A DNA stretch of 6,213 bases from Treponema sp. (lineage in GTDB: Bacteria; Spirochaetota; Spirochaetia; Treponematales; Breznakiellaceae): contig JAISBK010000029.1 in assembly GCA_031266255.1 (NCBI GenBank), positions 1 to 6,213 of the forward strand, given 5' to 3'. Under the pieces are notes generated by a model that had not been told where the DNA came from, searched no databases, and saw nothing but the letters and a program-made list of their open reading frames with translations. Positions 5,549-6,213 of this stretch are shown piece by piece; the stretch's first letter is position 1, and each line of letters starts with the position of its first letter. Both the position numbers and the translations under genes were made by a program.

Positions 5549-6213
5549 TTACCACTCCCACCTTGACCTGGCCGTTAAGCCGGCACCGTCGAACCCTTCC
5601 CGGAACAGAGACGATGCGGAATCCGGGGCATCATCGGGCTCCGACCCTTCCCGATAATCCGTCACCTGGTTCATGTATTCATCATCGGTCTCCGGTGACC
5701 ATTCAAGGCGGCGCCAAACGTCAAATAAATAGGTGCTGATCTTAAGGTGTTTATTCTGGTTCTCAGTATACCGCTTCACCCTAAGACCATTTGCCGATAA
5801 TTTATCCGCCGTATATCCCTTATCCGGGTTATTTTCCGTGTAAATGTACTGGACACGGTACTTTTTGCATAGAGCCACAACTGTGGGTATCCAGTTCTTT
5901 ATATTGCCCGGGTAGGTAAAGCCCACAATTTGATAATACTGCCCATCCAGAGTCTTCCGTATGGGGGCTGCTATAGTCAAGGCGCAATAATGGTCCCCAT
6001 CGTAGGCGGCGTCAAGCTGCGCAAGAGCGCCCCGGACAGAGAAGTCCCATCCGGGAGAATAAACCGGCTCCTGGAACAGCAGGGATTCATCCGCCTGCAA
6101 TTCCAATTCGTAGTTTGCCGCATAAAGATAGGGGGTGGTCATCACCCGCTTCCTTTCGGTGTCCTTCTCCCCCAGGAAGTTATATTTACTTAATGGGTAT
6201 TTTGCCACATCGC
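5549..6213 (-). CDS. terL: Terminase large subunit, C-terminal nuclease domain (5' part outside the window)
   Basis: The frame is open to the window edge, so only the C-terminal about 220 residues are seen; a GTG at 6208 is not the true start. TerL is the packaging motor: an N-terminal ATPase (not visible) and a C-terminal RNase H-fold nuclease that cuts concatemeric phage DNA. The nuclease acid residues are recognisable, numbering from the GTG: D66 in AQLDAAYDGDHY, E125 in YIYTENNPDKG, and the D192-D196 group in EPDDAPDSASSLF, which matches the usual 'HDDapDA' signature. The protein ends ARSRWEW. The stop overlaps the Shine-Dalgarno site of the next small gene. Its position upstream of the portal is standard for tailed phages. 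No small terminase is visible. Confidence 0.92.
   Translation of the reverse strand, partial: DVAKYPLSKYNFLGEKDTERKRVMTTPYLYAANYELELQADESLLFQEPVYSPGWDFSVRGALAQLDAAYDGDHYCALTIAAPIRKTLDGQYYQIVGFTYPGNIKNWIPTVVALCKKYRVQYIYTENNPDKGYTADKLSANGLRVKRYTENQNKHLKISTYLFDVWRRLEWSPETDDEYMNQVTDYREGSEPDDAPDSASSLFREGFDGAGLTARSRWEW

Noticed and set aside
1..6213. CRISPR array, insertion sequence or other repeat families.
   Set aside because: No direct-repeat array, transposase or paired terminal inverted repeats were seen by eye on either strand.

Overview
The window is a block of phage head and DNA-packaging genes, all read on the minus strand, so gene order runs from high to low coordinates. In transcription order it holds: the C-terminal nuclease half of a large terminase (cut by the window end), a small AT-rich gene with no normal start codon, a DUF1073-type portal protein, two small AT-rich genes of unknown function, a MuF-type minor head protein fused to a C-terminal zinc-metallopeptidase-like domain, four small unknown genes, an intergenic regulatory stretch, a tRNA-Gly(UCC), and the first 49 codons of a DUF2213-like (prohead protease-like) protein. 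The order terminase, portal, MuF, DUF2213 is the usual head cluster of tailed, siphovirus-like temperate phages. No integrase, att site, repressor or lysis gene is visible, so prophage and free phage cannot be told apart. Base composition (AT-rich patches inside moderately GC-rich phage genes) and the strong Shine-Dalgarno sites fit a bacterial host. The host phylum is not readable from this window; Bacillota or Spirochaetota would be guesses.

Region 3569-6213 is the packaging motor and portal. TerL would cut and pump DNA through the portal dodecamer. Between the two sits an AT-rich gene (5227-about 5532) that looks coding well upstream of its only usual start codon.

Region 1382-3569 holds two small AT-rich genes and the MuF protein. 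The MuF half is very GC-rich (about 65-70% in sampled 60-base blocks). The last about 220 codons drop to about 33-48% and carry HEMAH, a match to the zincin motif HEXXH. The change falls at a proline-rich linker. This is the architecture of the phage-borne MuF polymorphic toxins or effectors, and the gene that follows, sharing one base, is a candidate immunity or partner protein.

Region 392-1382 is a run of four small genes (98, 55, 78 and 67 aa), mostly with good ribosome binding sites.

Region 1-391 has a compact layout: a sigma70-like promoter (TTGACA, 17 bases, TAGATT), a terminator-like hairpin whose U-tract runs directly into the first base of a tRNA-Gly, then the tRNA, and a Shine-Dalgarno site two bases after the tRNA 3' end that starts the DUF2213-like gene. 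The tRNA and the prohead gene would therefore share one transcript that must first read through, or be processed around, a terminator.
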